NCBI GenBank assembly: GCA_015064155.1
Contig: SVST01000002.1
Span: forward strand, 110,384-174,383
Source of the DNA: Oscillospiraceae bacterium
Lineage (GTDB): Bacteria; Bacillota; Clostridia; Oscillospirales; CAG-272
Length of the DNA stretch: 64,000 nt
Direction: 5' to 3'
Position 1 is the first letter of the stretch. The number at the start of each line of letters is the position of its first letter. The notes below the pieces were generated by a model, which saw only the letters and a program-made list of their open reading frames with translations, had not been told where the DNA came from and ran no database searches. Positions 1 to 8,838 of this stretch are shown one piece after another. The position numbers and the translations under genes are program-made.

Positions 1-775
1 CGTCGAAGAGAGGGGTATACTCGCGGAGCAGCATCTTGTATTTTCCGCCCGCCATTTTGTTGTACGGAAGCAGCTCAATGTGCCCGACACCGGCATCACG
101 AAGCAGCCGTGCAATTGCCGAAAGATTCTCCTCGGTATCGGTAACACCCGGAATCAAGGGGGTACGCACCGAAAAGGCAACGCGGCTTTTCACCAGTGCT
201 TGGAAGTTCTCCAAAATCAAACGGTTGGAAACTCCCGTGTACTTGCGGTGAAGTCGGTCGTCAATCAGCTTCAGATCGTACAGCACGTAGTCGGTCTTTG
301 ACAAGACCCTCTCGAAGGTCTGCGCCGAACAGAAGCCCGTGGTTTGAACGGCGGTGTGCAAGGAGCCTTTCAAAAGGGACAGACATTCCAATAAAAACTC
401 ACTCTGCCACAAGGGCTCGCCGCCCGAAAAGGTAACGCCGCCGCCCGCAAGCAGCTCGCGGTTTTTGACAAGCCTTTTGCAAAGCTCCTCGGCTTCGTAT
501 TCCTCCCCGCAAACACGAAGCAAGCCGCGCGGACACGCCCGTATGCTTGCCTCGGTAAAGCGTAAGACTCCGTCCTCCCGCACAGCCGCTTCCCGACAAG
601 CACCGCAATGCAAGCAGCCGTTCGGACTGCGCACGATCTGTGCCGTGCCGCTTTGCCCCTCGGGATTGTGACACCAGGAGCAGCGCAACGGACACCCTTT
701 CAAAAACACCGTCGTTCGAATCCCGGGACCGTCGTAAACCGAAAATTCCTCGATCGAAAATACCGTACCTTTCAT
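1..775 (-). CDS. Glycyl-radical enzyme activase, radical SAM (3' end outside window)
   Basis: Would use a [4Fe-4S] cluster and S-adenosylmethionine to put a glycyl radical on a partner enzyme such as a pyruvate formate-lyase homologue. The N-terminus reads MKGTVFSIEEFSVYDGPGIR followed by TTVFLKGCPLRCSWCHNP, the CxxxCxxC cluster motif of PflA-type activases. An extra cysteine-rich stretch (GCLHCGAC, then ACPRGLLRVC) at about residues 53-85 suggests a partial ferredoxin-like insert, as in activases of non-PFL glycyl-radical enzymes. Residues 1-258 are visible and the frame is still open at base 1, so the C-terminus is missing. A GAGGTG ribosome site lies just upstream of the ATG at 775. It is divergent from the AraC regulator at 874. 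The partner enzyme is not in the window, so the substrate is unknown. Confidence 0.9.
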   Translation of the reverse strand, partial: MKGTVFSIEEFSVYDGPGIRTTVFLKGCPLRCSWCHNPEGQSGTAQIVRSPNGCLHCGACREAAVREDGVLRFTEASIRACPRGLLRVCGEEYEAEELCKRLVKNRELLAGGGVTFSGGEPLWQSEFLLECLSLLKGSLHTAVQTTGFCSAQTFERVLSKTDYVLYDLKLIDDRLHRKYTGVSNRLILENFQALVKSRVAFSVRTPLIPGVTDTEENLSAIARLLRDAGVGHIELLPYNKMAGGKYKMLLREYTPLFD

Positions 776-811
776 ATTCTCACCTCTTACGATCAGTATA
801 CAAAAAAGCGA

Positions 812-840
812 TTGACAAAGCAAGCAGTTTGTTATATAAT
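812..840 (+). promoter_or_regulatory. Sigma-A promoter for the AraC regulator
   Basis: TTGACA at 812-817, a 17-base spacer and TATAAT at 835-840: a perfect consensus promoter 34 bases before the start codon. Confidence 0.85.
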
Positions 841-873
841 CATAGACAGAAGTTAAGATTTCGGAGGTGTGCG

Positions 874-1689
874 ATGATTAAGCATCAAACCGACAACAGC
901 CAAAAAAATTTTCATTACAATGCCTACATTTACAAAAACACCGTGTGGAATTCTCATTTTCACAGCTGTTACGAGCTGATTTACGTCATGGAAGGCGAAA
1001 TCACCCTGCTTTTGGACGGGAAACGCGAAACGTTGCAAAAAAGCGAGTTGATTCTGCTCTCTCCCTACACCGTGCACGGATTTACGGTAGACGGGGATTC
1101 GCGCGCATGGGTAGGCGTGTTTTCGGACGAGTATATCGCGACCTTTGCAACCACCAATCAGGAGCTTCAATTTTCGAAATTCCGATGCGATCCGGCACTT
1201 GAAGCCCATCTCCGCCAACAGCTCTTTTTCGAGGGACAGCCCGAGCATTACCTATGCATCTCCGCCTTGTATGCGGTCTGTCACGCTTGTGTAAACGGAG
1301 CCGAGCCGCTTGGAACCCGCGCCAACCGCAAATTGGTAAACGAGATCGTCAGCTATATTGCCGAGCATCTTGAAAGTGACCTTTCCATGGGTGATCTTGC
1401 CCGTCACTTGGGATACGAATATCACTATTTCTCCTCGGTCTTTCATCAATGCTTCGGGATGGATTTCAAAAAATTCCTCAACCGATTCCGCTACGAAAGG
1501 GCTTGCACTCTGCTCCTTGACCGCGATTGCGACGTCACCGAGATCTACCGCGCTTGCGGCTTCTCGGGGTTGCGCAATTTCAATCGCGTCTTCAAAGAGC
1601 AAAGCGGCTGCACGCCAAGTGAGTATCGCAAAAGAGCACTGAAAAAAGATGCTTTTGTGCAGGAGAACGCCGAAAAAAAGAAGACGTAA
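874..1689 (+). CDS. AraC family transcriptional regulator
   Basis: A 271-residue regulator. The N-terminal half (about residues 10-110) has the HSHxxYELIYVMEG pattern of a cupin sugar-sensing domain. The C-terminal 100 residues carry two helix-turn-helix motifs (SMGDLARHLGYEYHYFSSVF and TEIYRACGFSGLRNFNRVFK), the AraC/XylS signature. The ATG at 874 is chosen because GGAGGTG precedes it by a normal distance and a consensus promoter lies just upstream; a longer frame runs back to 640 without a ribosome site. It is divergent from the glycyl-radical activase, so control of that operon is a reasonable inference. The ligand is unknown. Confidence 0.92.
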   Translation: MIKHQTDNSQKNFHYNAYIYKNTVWNSHFHSCYELIYVMEGEITLLLDGKRETLQKSELILLSPYTVHGFTVDGDSRAWVGVFSDEYIATFATTNQELQFSKFRCDPALEAHLRQQLFFEGQPEHYLCISALYAVCHACVNGAEPLGTRANRKLVNEIVSYIAEHLESDLSMGDLARHLGYEYHYFSSVFHQCFGMDFKKFLNRFRYERACTLLLDRDCDVTEIYRACGFSGLRNFNRVFKEQSGCTPSEYRKRALKKDAFVQENAEKKKT

Positions 1690-1691
1690 TA

Positions 1692-1720
1692 TTGACAAAA
1701 GAGTGCGTATATGATAGAAT
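1692..1720 (+). promoter_or_regulatory. Promoter for trkA-trkH-cysK
   Basis: TTGACA at 1692-1697, 17-base spacer, TAGAAT at 1715-1720. It lies immediately after the AraC stop codon and 53 bases before trkA. Confidence 0.8.
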
Positions 1721-1773
1721 AATCAAGGATGAAAAAGTAATTCCGTTTGGGAACCCGAAAAGAGGATAGAGCT

Positions 1774-3159
1774 ATGAAAATCATGATTGCAGGATACGGG
1801 CAGGTAGGAGAAATGCTGGTGCGGGAGCTGTCCGAGGAGGGACACGACCTGACACTTTTGGATGATAACCCCGCCGTGCTGGAAGCCGGCATGGAGCGCT
1901 ACGACGTCATTGCGCTACAAGGCAACTGCGCCTCCATGCAAGCGCTCAAAAGTGCGAATATCGAGCAGTTTGATCTGCTGATTGCCTGCACGGGAAGCGA
2001 CGAATTGAACATGCTTTGCTGTATGACGGCACACGCGCTGAACAACGGCATTCACACCATCGCGCGCATCCGTGACCCCGAATACACCGAGCAGGCATAT
2101 ACCATGCGCGATGCGTTCGGACTCTCCTTTCTCTTCAACCCCGAGCAGCAGGCAGCCGAGGAGATCAGCCGTTTGCTCAAGCTTCCGGGATTTTTCAAGC
2201 GCGATTCCTTTGCAAAGGGACGCGTGGAAATCGTAGAATTGCGCATAGAGCCAAAAAGCAAGCTTTGCGAGGTACCGCTGAGTACCCTTTATTCGATCGT
2301 CAAGTGCCGCGTTTTGGTCTGCTCGGTCGTGCGCGACGGAACGGCGTACACCCCCGACGGACGCTTTATTCTCAAGGAGGGTGACCGCGTGTTCGTCACC
2401 GCCCCCACCGACAACCTGGCACAGCTTTTAAAAAATCTTGATATCGTCACCAGAAAAAATCACCGCGTTCTGATCGCGGGCGGCGGAACCGTGGCATACT
2501 ATCTTGCACAGATTTTGCGCCGCAGCTCCATGCAAATCACCGTCATCGAATCCAATCACGACCGTTGCCTGGAGCTGGCAGCCGATTTCCCCGATGCCAA
2601 CGTCATTTTCGGGGACGCAAGATCGCAATCGCTTTTGGAAAGCGAGGGCATCGACAATACCGACGCTTTGGTTTCGCTGACGGGCTTGGACGAATTGAAC
2701 ATGATGATCTCCTTGTACGGAAAAACCCGTTCGGTCCCGCAAATCATCACCCGTATGGAATATTTGGACGAATTCGGAATCACCGCCCAGCTGCCGCTTG
2801 GCAGCCTGATCTGCCCCAGAAAGCTTTGCTGTAACAACATTGTTCGATACGTTCGCGCCCTGCAAAACCAATCGGGTGCCGCACTCACCGTACACAGCAT
2901 CGCAGACGGCCACGCAGAGGCAATGGAATTTGAAATTGACGAACATACCCTACACTGCGGCGAGCCCTTAAAGAAGCTGTCGCTCCGCAAGAACGTGCTT
3001 TTGGTCACCATCACGCACGGGCATGAAATCGTCATTCCGAACGGTGACTCGACCTTCCGGGTGGGTGACACGGTCGTGGTGGTCGCAGGCGGCGATACCC
3101 CGATCCATCAGTTCAACGACGTTTTTGCACGACAGAGGACGGTAGGCTATGAATTTTAA
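1774..3159 (+). CDS. trkA: Trk potassium uptake system, NAD-binding peripheral subunit TrkA
   Basis: A 461-residue cytoplasmic gating subunit of a TrkH-type K+ transporter. It contains two RCK halves, each a Rossmann (TrkA-N) domain followed by a TrkA-C domain. The first nucleotide-binding loop is MIAGYGQVG near residue 3, the second is VLIAGGGTVAYYLA near residue 230. The full length matches the duplicated two-RCK type. The ATG at 1774 is preceded by an AGAGGAT-like site. The stop overlaps the start of trkH by 11 bases, which points to translational coupling and one complex. Confidence 0.95.
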   Translation: MKIMIAGYGQVGEMLVRELSEEGHDLTLLDDNPAVLEAGMERYDVIALQGNCASMQALKSANIEQFDLLIACTGSDELNMLCCMTAHALNNGIHTIARIRDPEYTEQAYTMRDAFGLSFLFNPEQQAAEEISRLLKLPGFFKRDSFAKGRVEIVELRIEPKSKLCEVPLSTLYSIVKCRVLVCSVVRDGTAYTPDGRFILKEGDRVFVTAPTDNLAQLLKNLDIVTRKNHRVLIAGGGTVAYYLAQILRRSSMQITVIESNHDRCLELAADFPDANVIFGDARSQSLLESEGIDNTDALVSLTGLDELNMMISLYGKTRSVPQIITRMEYLDEFGITAQLPLGSLICPRKLCCNNIVRYVRALQNQSGAALTVHSIADGHAEAMEFEIDEHTLHCGEPLKKLSLRKNVLLVTITHGHEIVIPNGDSTFRVGDTVVVVAGGDTPIHQFNDVFARQRTVGYEF

Positions 3160-4603
3160 AATGATCGGACGCTTTTTCGTCCTGATTCTATCAATCGAAG
3201 CGGCATTTATGCTTCCCGCGCTCGGTATCAGCATTGCCGACGGTACGCACGCAGCCACCAAGGGCTTTTTGTATACCTTGGCAATCATGCTGGCTCTGAT
3301 TCTGTGCCTTGGCATGTATTCCAGACGCGCCAAAAAAAGCTTTTTTGCCAAGGAAGGGCTGTTTTGCGTGGGTCTTTCCTGGATTTTGATGAGTGTGGTT
3401 GGTTGTCTGCCCTTTTATCTTTCGGGAGAAATCCCCTCTTACGTCGACGCGCTGTTTGAAATGGTATCGGGCTTCACCACAACGGGTGCCTCGATCGTTC
3501 CCAACGTAGAAGCGCTTTCGCGCAGTATTCTGTATTGGCGCAGCTTCAGCCACTGGTTGGGAGGCATGGGCGTGCTGGTATTTGTACTGGCTGTCATTCC
3601 CGTCAGCGGCAAGAACGAAGGCTTTACCATGCATCTGTTGCGTGCGGAAAGCCCGGGTCCCAACGTAGGTAAGCTGGTGCCGAAAATGCGGCAGACGGCG
3701 GCGGTGCTGTATCTCACCTACATCGGTTTGACCGTAATCAATTTTCTCTTTCTGCTTGCGGGTGATATGCCGGTATTTGATTCGATTTGTACCGCGTTCG
3801 GAACGGCGGGCACAGGCGGCTTCGGCGTCAAAGCCGACAGCATGGAATCCTACAGCCCGTATCTGCAAAACGTGACTACGGTGTTTATGCTCCTGTTCGG
3901 AATCAATTTCAGCTGTTACTACCTGCTCCTGCTTCGCCATTTTCGCGCGGTACTGGGCGACGAAGAGCTGCGGCTGTACCTTGGGTTGGTGTTGGCCAGC
4001 ATCGCACTGATCTCCGTAAATATCTATCACATTTACCAAAGCACGGGAGACTCGATCCGTCACGCGGCTTTTCAGGTTTCCAGTATCATTACCACAACCG
4101 GCTTTTCCACGGCAGACTTTGATCTGTGGCCAAGCCTTTCCAAGGGAATTCTGCTGGTGCTCATGGCAATCGGTGCCTGTGCGGGCAGTACGGGAGGCGG
4201 ATTTAAGTGCGCACGCGTTTTGCTCTGCCTGAAAAGTGCGCGCAGGAATCTGCGTCAGGTTCTCCGCCCGAACCGCGTGGAGGTCATTCGCGTCAACCGC
4301 GAGCCTGTGGCAGAAAAGGTCATCGCCAATACCAACGCCTATCTTGCCATTTACGTGGGACTGCTTGCCCTCAGCTTTTTGGTCGTATCGTTCGACGGCT
4401 TCTCGGTCACAACCAATTTTTCGGCTGTGATGGCATGCTTCAACAACATCGGTCCCGGCTTGGAAGCCGTAGGTCCCTCCTGCAATTTTTCGCTGTACAG
4501 CGGCTTTTCCAAGGGCATCCTGATCTTCGATATGCTGGCGGGACGTTTGGAGATTTTCCCCATTCTCGTGCTGTTTTCGCCCGGCACGTGGAAGAAAAAT
4601 TGA
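3149..4603 (+). CDS. trkH: Trk potassium uptake system, membrane subunit TrkH
   Basis: A 484-residue polytopic membrane protein forming the K+ pore. It has the four pore-loop regions with selectivity-filter-like segments of the Trk/Ktr family, for example SGFTTTGASI, FGTAGTGGFG, ITTTGFSTAD and NNIGPGLEAVGP. Length is normal for TrkH. It overlaps trkA by 11 bases and is followed 39 bases later by cysK. The C-terminal residues (FPILVLFSPGTWKKN) match the family end, so the gene is intact. Confidence 0.95.
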   Translation: MNFKMIGRFFVLILSIEAAFMLPALGISIADGTHAATKGFLYTLAIMLALILCLGMYSRRAKKSFFAKEGLFCVGLSWILMSVVGCLPFYLSGEIPSYVDALFEMVSGFTTTGASIVPNVEALSRSILYWRSFSHWLGGMGVLVFVLAVIPVSGKNEGFTMHLLRAESPGPNVGKLVPKMRQTAAVLYLTYIGLTVINFLFLLAGDMPVFDSICTAFGTAGTGGFGVKADSMESYSPYLQNVTTVFMLLFGINFSCYYLLLLRHFRAVLGDEELRLYLGLVLASIALISVNIYHIYQSTGDSIRHAAFQVSSIITTTGFSTADFDLWPSLSKGILLVLMAIGACAGSTGGGFKCARVLLCLKSARRNLRQVLRPNRVEVIRVNREPVAEKVIANTNAYLAIYVGLLALSFLVVSFDGFSVTTNFSAVMACFNNIGPGLEAVGPSCNFSLYSGFSKGILIFDMLAGRLEIFPILVLFSPGTWKKN

Positions 4604-4642
4604 TACAAATCGAACTTGATACACAAAGAGGAGGCTGTTCCT

Positions 4643-5572
4643 ATGGGCAAAATTTATTCGTCGGTTGAGGAACTGATCGGCGGCACACCGCTTCTGGAGC
4701 TTGGTCGTTTATCCCGCGCTTGCGGCTGTCGCGCAAGACTGCTTGCAAAGCTGGAGTGCTTTAACCCCGGCGGTTCGGCAAAGGACCGCGTGGCAAAATC
4801 CATGCTTGACGAGGCAGAGCGAGAAGGAAAATTGCAAAAGGATGCCGTCATTATTGAACCAACCTCGGGAAACACGGGCATCGGTCTTGCGCTTTGCGCG
4901 GCGGCAAGAGGCTACCGTGCCATCATCGTCATGCCCGACACCATGTCAATGGAACGAAGACAGCTGATGCTGGCATACGGTGCAGAGCTGGTATTGACCG
5001 ACGGAAAGCTCGGGATGCGCGGTGCCATTGAACGCGCAGAGGCTCTTACAAACGAGATTCCCAACGCTATTTTGGCGGGACAGTTCGTCAATCCCGCAAA
5101 TCCCTTGGCACACAGAACCGCCACGGGTCCCGAAATTTGGGCGGACACCGACGGGAACGTCGATTGCTTTGTTGCGGGCGTTGGTACGGGAGGCACGCTC
5201 ACCGGAGTCGGTGAATATCTGAAAGCACAGAATGAAAAGATCCGTGTGGTAGCCGTTGAGCCAAAGAAATCCCCCGTTCTCTCGGGCGGTACGGCAGGTG
5301 CGCACGGACTGCAGGGCATCGGCGCAGGCTTCGTTCCCGAGATCCTCAATACAAACGTCTTTGACGAGGTGATGACCGCATCCGAGGAAGACGCGTATGC
5401 CGCGGCACGGATGCTTGGAAAATGCGAGGGAATCCTTTGCGGCATTTCGGGAGGTGCGGCTCTTTGGGCGGCACTGGAGGTTGCCAAACGCGAGGAAAAC
5501 GACAAAAAAACCGTTGTCGTGCTGTTGCCCGATTCGGGCGAGCGATACCTTTCTGTGGGATTGTTCCAATAA
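4643..5572 (+). CDS. cysK: Cysteine synthase (O-acetylserine sulfhydrylase)
   Basis: A PLP enzyme of 309 residues that makes cysteine from O-acetylserine and sulfide. Visible motifs are the PLP lysine segment ECFNPGGSAKDRVAKSM (Lys near residue 44), the substrate loop EPTSGNTGIGLA and the phosphate-binding loop VAGVGTGGTLTGVGEYLK. The ATG at 4643 is used because AGAGGAGG lies about 9 bases upstream. It follows trkH closely and is probably co-transcribed with it, although a functional link to potassium uptake is not obvious. A bidirectional terminator follows. Confidence 0.95.
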   Translation: MGKIYSSVEELIGGTPLLELGRLSRACGCRARLLAKLECFNPGGSAKDRVAKSMLDEAEREGKLQKDAVIIEPTSGNTGIGLALCAAARGYRAIIVMPDTMSMERRQLMLAYGAELVLTDGKLGMRGAIERAEALTNEIPNAILAGQFVNPANPLAHRTATGPEIWADTDGNVDCFVAGVGTGGTLTGVGEYLKAQNEKIRVVAVEPKKSPVLSGGTAGAHGLQGIGAGFVPEILNTNVFDEVMTASEEDAYAAARMLGKCEGILCGISGGAALWAALEVAKREENDKKTVVVLLPDSGERYLSVGLFQ

Positions 5573-5580
5573 AAAGCAAA

Positions 5581-5619
5581 AGATCACGAGTCGGATTGAA
5601 CTCGTGATCTTTCGTTTTT
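5581..5619. terminator. Bidirectional terminator between cysK and the GH20-like gene
   Basis: Perfect 11-bp stem, AGATCACGAGT at 5581-5591 and ACTCGTGATCT at 5600-5610, followed on the plus strand by TTCGTTTTT. On the minus strand the flanking A run gives a T tract, so it can serve both convergent genes. Confidence 0.88.
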
Positions 5620-5621
5620 GA

Positions 5622-7496
5622 TTACAGAACACCCGGCATCACGGTGGGAAGCCACGAATACAGATGCACGTATTTGCCGTTCTGTCCTTTCTTAATGGGC
5701 AACGGCTCGATTTCCAGCTCATCGATCGTCTGTACGTCCCCCGAGAGGTAAGCGTTGATTCGGTTGGCAGCGGAAAGCAAGCGTTCTCTCAAGCCTCCCA
5801 GGCGAATATCGTGCGTAGTCAAACCGAACGGCTTGCTCTCCAAGTACCACTGACGGCGGAATGTTAAAATAAAGTCGTCTAACCACTCGATCACTTGGGG
5901 AATTTCTTCCTCTGCGATCTTTTTCAGCACCGCGCGGTCATCGGTTCTATATGCGTTGTATAATCTCGTTCCCATGTCGCATTTTAAGGTCAGAATCCGA
6001 CAAAGCTTTGCCAGCGTTTCAAAGGCATATCCAAACGCGGGATGCTCGGCAAGCGAAAACAGCTTTTCCGCATTTTCCGCAAACAGACGAGCCGCGTTTT
6101 CGGGGTTGTAGTGACAGTCCATCAAACGCTCCAACGGGTCGTTATACAAGAGGTAACGGCTGACTCCCATCGGGTGTCCCACCGCATCGGGAGAAATTTC
6201 GGGCAAGCCGTCGGCAAGGTCGAACGCCATCAAATCGTCAAACGAAATGCCAAAGCAAGCCACGGCACGGCGGTTCAGCCAGGCGCTGTCGATTTTTTCC
6301 GCCGCATACTTGCGCTCCGCATAGTAGAGCGCACTTGCCAGCACCGAAAACTGTGAGGCTTCGCTGCCGTTGGTTGCCCATGCGGTTGCCAGCACGGTTT
6401 TGATGCCGCTGATTTCGCACTCGTTCAGCTGCACCTCGGTCGATTTGATGGAAAACGCATTGTGCGCGCCAAATCCACTCCATCTCCACGCACCCCCCGC
6501 AAAGGCAATCGTATTTTTGGAAAATTGCAGGTGACAGTCCTGCATGTGGCGCGCAAGAGTCCGATCCATCGTGTAGTAATCCCAATAGATCAGCGTCACC
6601 TCGGGCGGCACGCGGTCAATCACCTCTTGCGGAATCGAGCCCTCTCTGACGTTATACGTTCCAAACGCCATCCGGAAGAACATATCGCTCCAAATCATGG
6701 GCGCAAAATCGAACTCCTTGCAAATCTCCACCACGCGCGAAAGATGCTCCAGCATCAATTTCTCGGCAGGACGGTACCCGTTTCTCGCAAGGTACTCTCC
6801 GCGTCCCAGCATGTGCGCCTCGTCCATTCCGAGGTTGATTCGCTTGGAACGGAAGCACCTGCGACACTGACGCAAAACCGCGGTGACGAACTCGTAGGTG
6901 CGCTCGTCACCCACCATCAAAATGTCATCCGTATCCTTAAAGCCGTCGAAATCCGGCCAGCGAAGAGCCGTGGAAAGATGTGCCAGCGTTTGTACGCAAG
7001 GAATGACCTCAATGCCAAACAGATCGGCATAGTCGTCGATCTCGCGCAGCTCCGCCTCGGTATATCTGCCGCGCATGTGTCCGAAATACGGATAGCCCGG
7101 CAATTCAAAGGTATCCTCGGTATACAGCATCATCGAATCGTAGCCCGCAAGAGCCAGATAGCGGATCAACCGCTTGACCGATGCCACCGTCATCACCGAA
7201 TTACGCGAATTGTCCGCCATATAACAAAGCGTATCAAAGCGCGCTCGCTCGCAAATTTCGGTCTGCGTTTTCAAAAAGTCCGGCAAAAAGGAAAGCGCGC
7301 GGAACAGATCGTTCGGGCAGGCATAGGTCAGCACGACCTCGGTCCCACCTCCCTGCACGCCAAGCCGATCTCCCACTTGGGCTTTGACCCGAATTTCGGC
7401 ATCCTCCGAAACCGACACCCCAAGCTGCAAGGCAAGCTCCTTGACTGCCTGCGTCTGTTTTTCCGAAAAATCAATCAGCTTTATTTTGGTATTCAT
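5622..7496 (-). CDS. Glycoside hydrolase family 20-like protein (beta-N-acetylhexosaminidase type)
   Basis: A 624-residue cytoplasmic protein with no signal peptide. A GH20-like N-terminal alpha/beta domain covers about residues 1-85, followed by a TIM barrel beginning DSRNSVMTVASVKRLIRYLA. The probable catalytic Asp-Glu pair of GH20 is D225-E226 in NLGMDEAH, and GIEVIPCVQTLAHLS is typical of barrel strand 3. The ATG at 7496 is preceded by GGGAGGT. Known GH20 enzymes remove terminal GlcNAc or GalNAc, so intracellular processing of amino-sugar oligosaccharides is inferred. It lies 54 bases after the 7551-8576 gene and downstream of a PTS operon. The exact substrate cannot be read. Confidence 0.8.
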   Translation of the reverse strand: MNTKIKLIDFSEKQTQAVKELALQLGVSVSEDAEIRVKAQVGDRLGVQGGGTEVVLTYACPNDLFRALSFLPDFLKTQTEICERARFDTLCYMADNSRNSVMTVASVKRLIRYLALAGYDSMMLYTEDTFELPGYPYFGHMRGRYTEAELREIDDYADLFGIEVIPCVQTLAHLSTALRWPDFDGFKDTDDILMVGDERTYEFVTAVLRQCRRCFRSKRINLGMDEAHMLGRGEYLARNGYRPAEKLMLEHLSRVVEICKEFDFAPMIWSDMFFRMAFGTYNVREGSIPQEVIDRVPPEVTLIYWDYYTMDRTLARHMQDCHLQFSKNTIAFAGGAWRWSGFGAHNAFSIKSTEVQLNECEISGIKTVLATAWATNGSEASQFSVLASALYYAERKYAAEKIDSAWLNRRAVACFGISFDDLMAFDLADGLPEISPDAVGHPMGVSRYLLYNDPLERLMDCHYNPENAARLFAENAEKLFSLAEHPAFGYAFETLAKLCRILTLKCDMGTRLYNAYRTDDRAVLKKIAEEEIPQVIEWLDDFILTFRRQWYLESKPFGLTTHDIRLGGLRERLLSAANRINAYLSGDVQTIDELEIEPLPIKKGQNGKYVHLYSWLPTVMPGVL

Positions 7497-7507
7497 AAAA
7501 ACCTCCC

Positions 7508-7540
7508 AAAAAAGCCGCCACATGCTGTTGACGGCTTTTA
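7508..7540 (-). terminator. Hairpin between two glycosidase-type genes
   Basis: Stem AAAAGCCG (7510-7517) with CGGCTTTT (7532-7539). Read on the minus strand it ends in a T run and is followed directly by the GGGAGGT ribosome site of the GH20-like gene. It may act as a partial terminator that lowers expression of the second gene. Confidence 0.6.
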
Positions 7541-7550
7541 TGATACAATA

Positions 7551-8576
7551 TTATTTCATGAACTCGCGGCGCTTCTGCTCCAGAACCGCATCGTAGTGAC
7601 GGCTGCGGATCCGTGCGCAAGCCTCGCCCATTACCTGCCAGCAACGGTCGCAATTTTCGCTACGGTAGCTGTTGGACTCGCCTGCACGGTAGCTCCAGTA
7701 CAGAATGTTGCGTGCGCCTGCGTCGTATGCGGCATCGGTTGCGAGAATGATGTCGTCCTCGTGTCCCAAGGGCAGATCGTATCCCTGAATCCAGATGTGG
7801 TTATCCTTGCCCACGCGCTTTGCGTTTGCAATGGCACTTACGCTCTGCGTATAAACGTACTCATAGGGATCCTTGCCGCGCTTTTTGGGACTCCAATAGG
7901 GATCGATACCCCAGTCGGTAAGATTTTCTACCTTGAGCATCTCGTTGGTCTGCTCCAGGGTGTGGATCATCACGCAAGACGCATTCTCCATTCCAAGCTC
8001 CTTGGAATAGGTGGTAACGCGGTTAAAGTAGTTTGCGATCGACCATGCGCGGAATGCCTCTACCTCGGGGGTGAGGACGGTGGGCATCTCGTAACCGTAC
8101 TTCTCCAGGAAAAGCTTCTTACAGGTGGGGCAGCAGCAGTTGAATACGCCCTCCTTTTGCGCCAAGTGAGGCTCGTCCCAAAAGATCTTCTTGCCGCCCA
8201 TTTCGCGTACCGTTTCCAGCCATTCCTTGGTAAAGGTAACGAACGCCTCGCTGTTGTAGCAGGAGCTGACGGGGTTCACCGTTCCGTCCGACCATACCTG
8301 ATGTGCCTCGGGATGGTACTGCAGAAAATGCGATTTGTCACCGGGAGGGCCTCCGATCCCCCAGTTGTCGATCCAAACCTCCAGGCCGTAGTCCTCGGAG
8401 ATCGCGATCATATCCTTAACGACGCTCTTGTGTCTGTCCCAGTCGTTGTGCGTGAACATATGTACCACAAGATTCATGTTGTGGTTGACGATATCGCGCA
8501 TATCGTCCTGCACGTGGCGCAGAATACGGTTGCCGTGGTATGCGACACCGGTTTTCAATTGTTCATAATGAGCCAT
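7551..8576 (-). CDS. Unassigned protein, probable TIM-barrel glycosidase-like fold
   Basis: I do not recognise a named family. The 341-residue protein has no signal peptide or membrane segment. It looks like an alpha/beta barrel: VVHMFTHNDWDRHK, YGLEVWIDNWGIGG, GKKIFWDEPHLA and WGIDPYWSP alternate as expected for barrel strands with acidic and aromatic residues at strand ends. The Asp-Glu of FWDEPH could be catalytic. A CCCPTC cluster near residue 150 may bind metal. It is first in a pair with the GH20-like gene, which supports a role in carbohydrate turnover by context only. The ATG at 8576 follows AAAGGATG. Confidence 0.7.
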   Translation of the reverse strand: MAHYEQLKTGVAYHGNRILRHVQDDMRDIVNHNMNLVVHMFTHNDWDRHKSVVKDMIAISEDYGLEVWIDNWGIGGPPGDKSHFLQYHPEAHQVWSDGTVNPVSSCYNSEAFVTFTKEWLETVREMGGKKIFWDEPHLAQKEGVFNCCCPTCKKLFLEKYGYEMPTVLTPEVEAFRAWSIANYFNRVTTYSKELGMENASCVMIHTLEQTNEMLKVENLTDWGIDPYWSPKKRGKDPYEYVYTQSVSAIANAKRVGKDNHIWIQGYDLPLGHEDDIILATDAAYDAGARNILYWSYRAGESNSYRSENCDRCWQVMGEACARIRSRHYDAVLEQKRREFMK

Positions 8577-8675
8577 AAAAGCATCCTTTCCGTAATTGTA
8601 CCTGATTTTTGCGGAAAGTCAATTTCAAATCTTGCTCTCTGTATTGCAAAAATTGCCTTTCTCCGCTTGATCAAC

Positions 8676-8704
8676 AGTATAACACGGACGAGCCCCAAAG
8701 TAAA
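8676..8704 (-). promoter_or_regulatory. Probable promoter for the 8576 gene
   Basis: On the minus strand TTTACT (8704-8699), 17 bases, TATACT (8681-8676). The -10 is good and the -35 matches the consensus at four of six positions. It lies about 100 bases before the start codon. Confidence 0.55.
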
Positions 8705-8782
8705 GTAGCTTTTCCCGATGTTTACGGATTCTTCAAATCTCCTTATCTATTTTCGGGTTTGGAAGCCGATGATACAAAAAAC

Positions 8783-8820
8783 GAACACGCTCACCTACAA
8801 TCATTGCAGTGAGCGTGTTC
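8783..8820 (-). terminator. Terminator of the PTS operon
   Basis: Perfect 12-bp stem, GAACACGCTCAC (8783-8794) with GTGAGCGTGTTC (8809-8820), followed on the minus strand by GTTTTTT. It begins about 20 bases after the EIICB stop codon. Confidence 0.9.
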
Positions 8821-8838
8821 AAGAAGAACGATCCGTCG

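Noticed and set aside
6462..8708. 748-codon open frame on the plus strand across the two glycosidase-type genes
   Set aside because: It is the complement of two genes with clear ribosome sites, terminators and protein-family features on the minus strand; the plus-strand translation has no recognisable domain.
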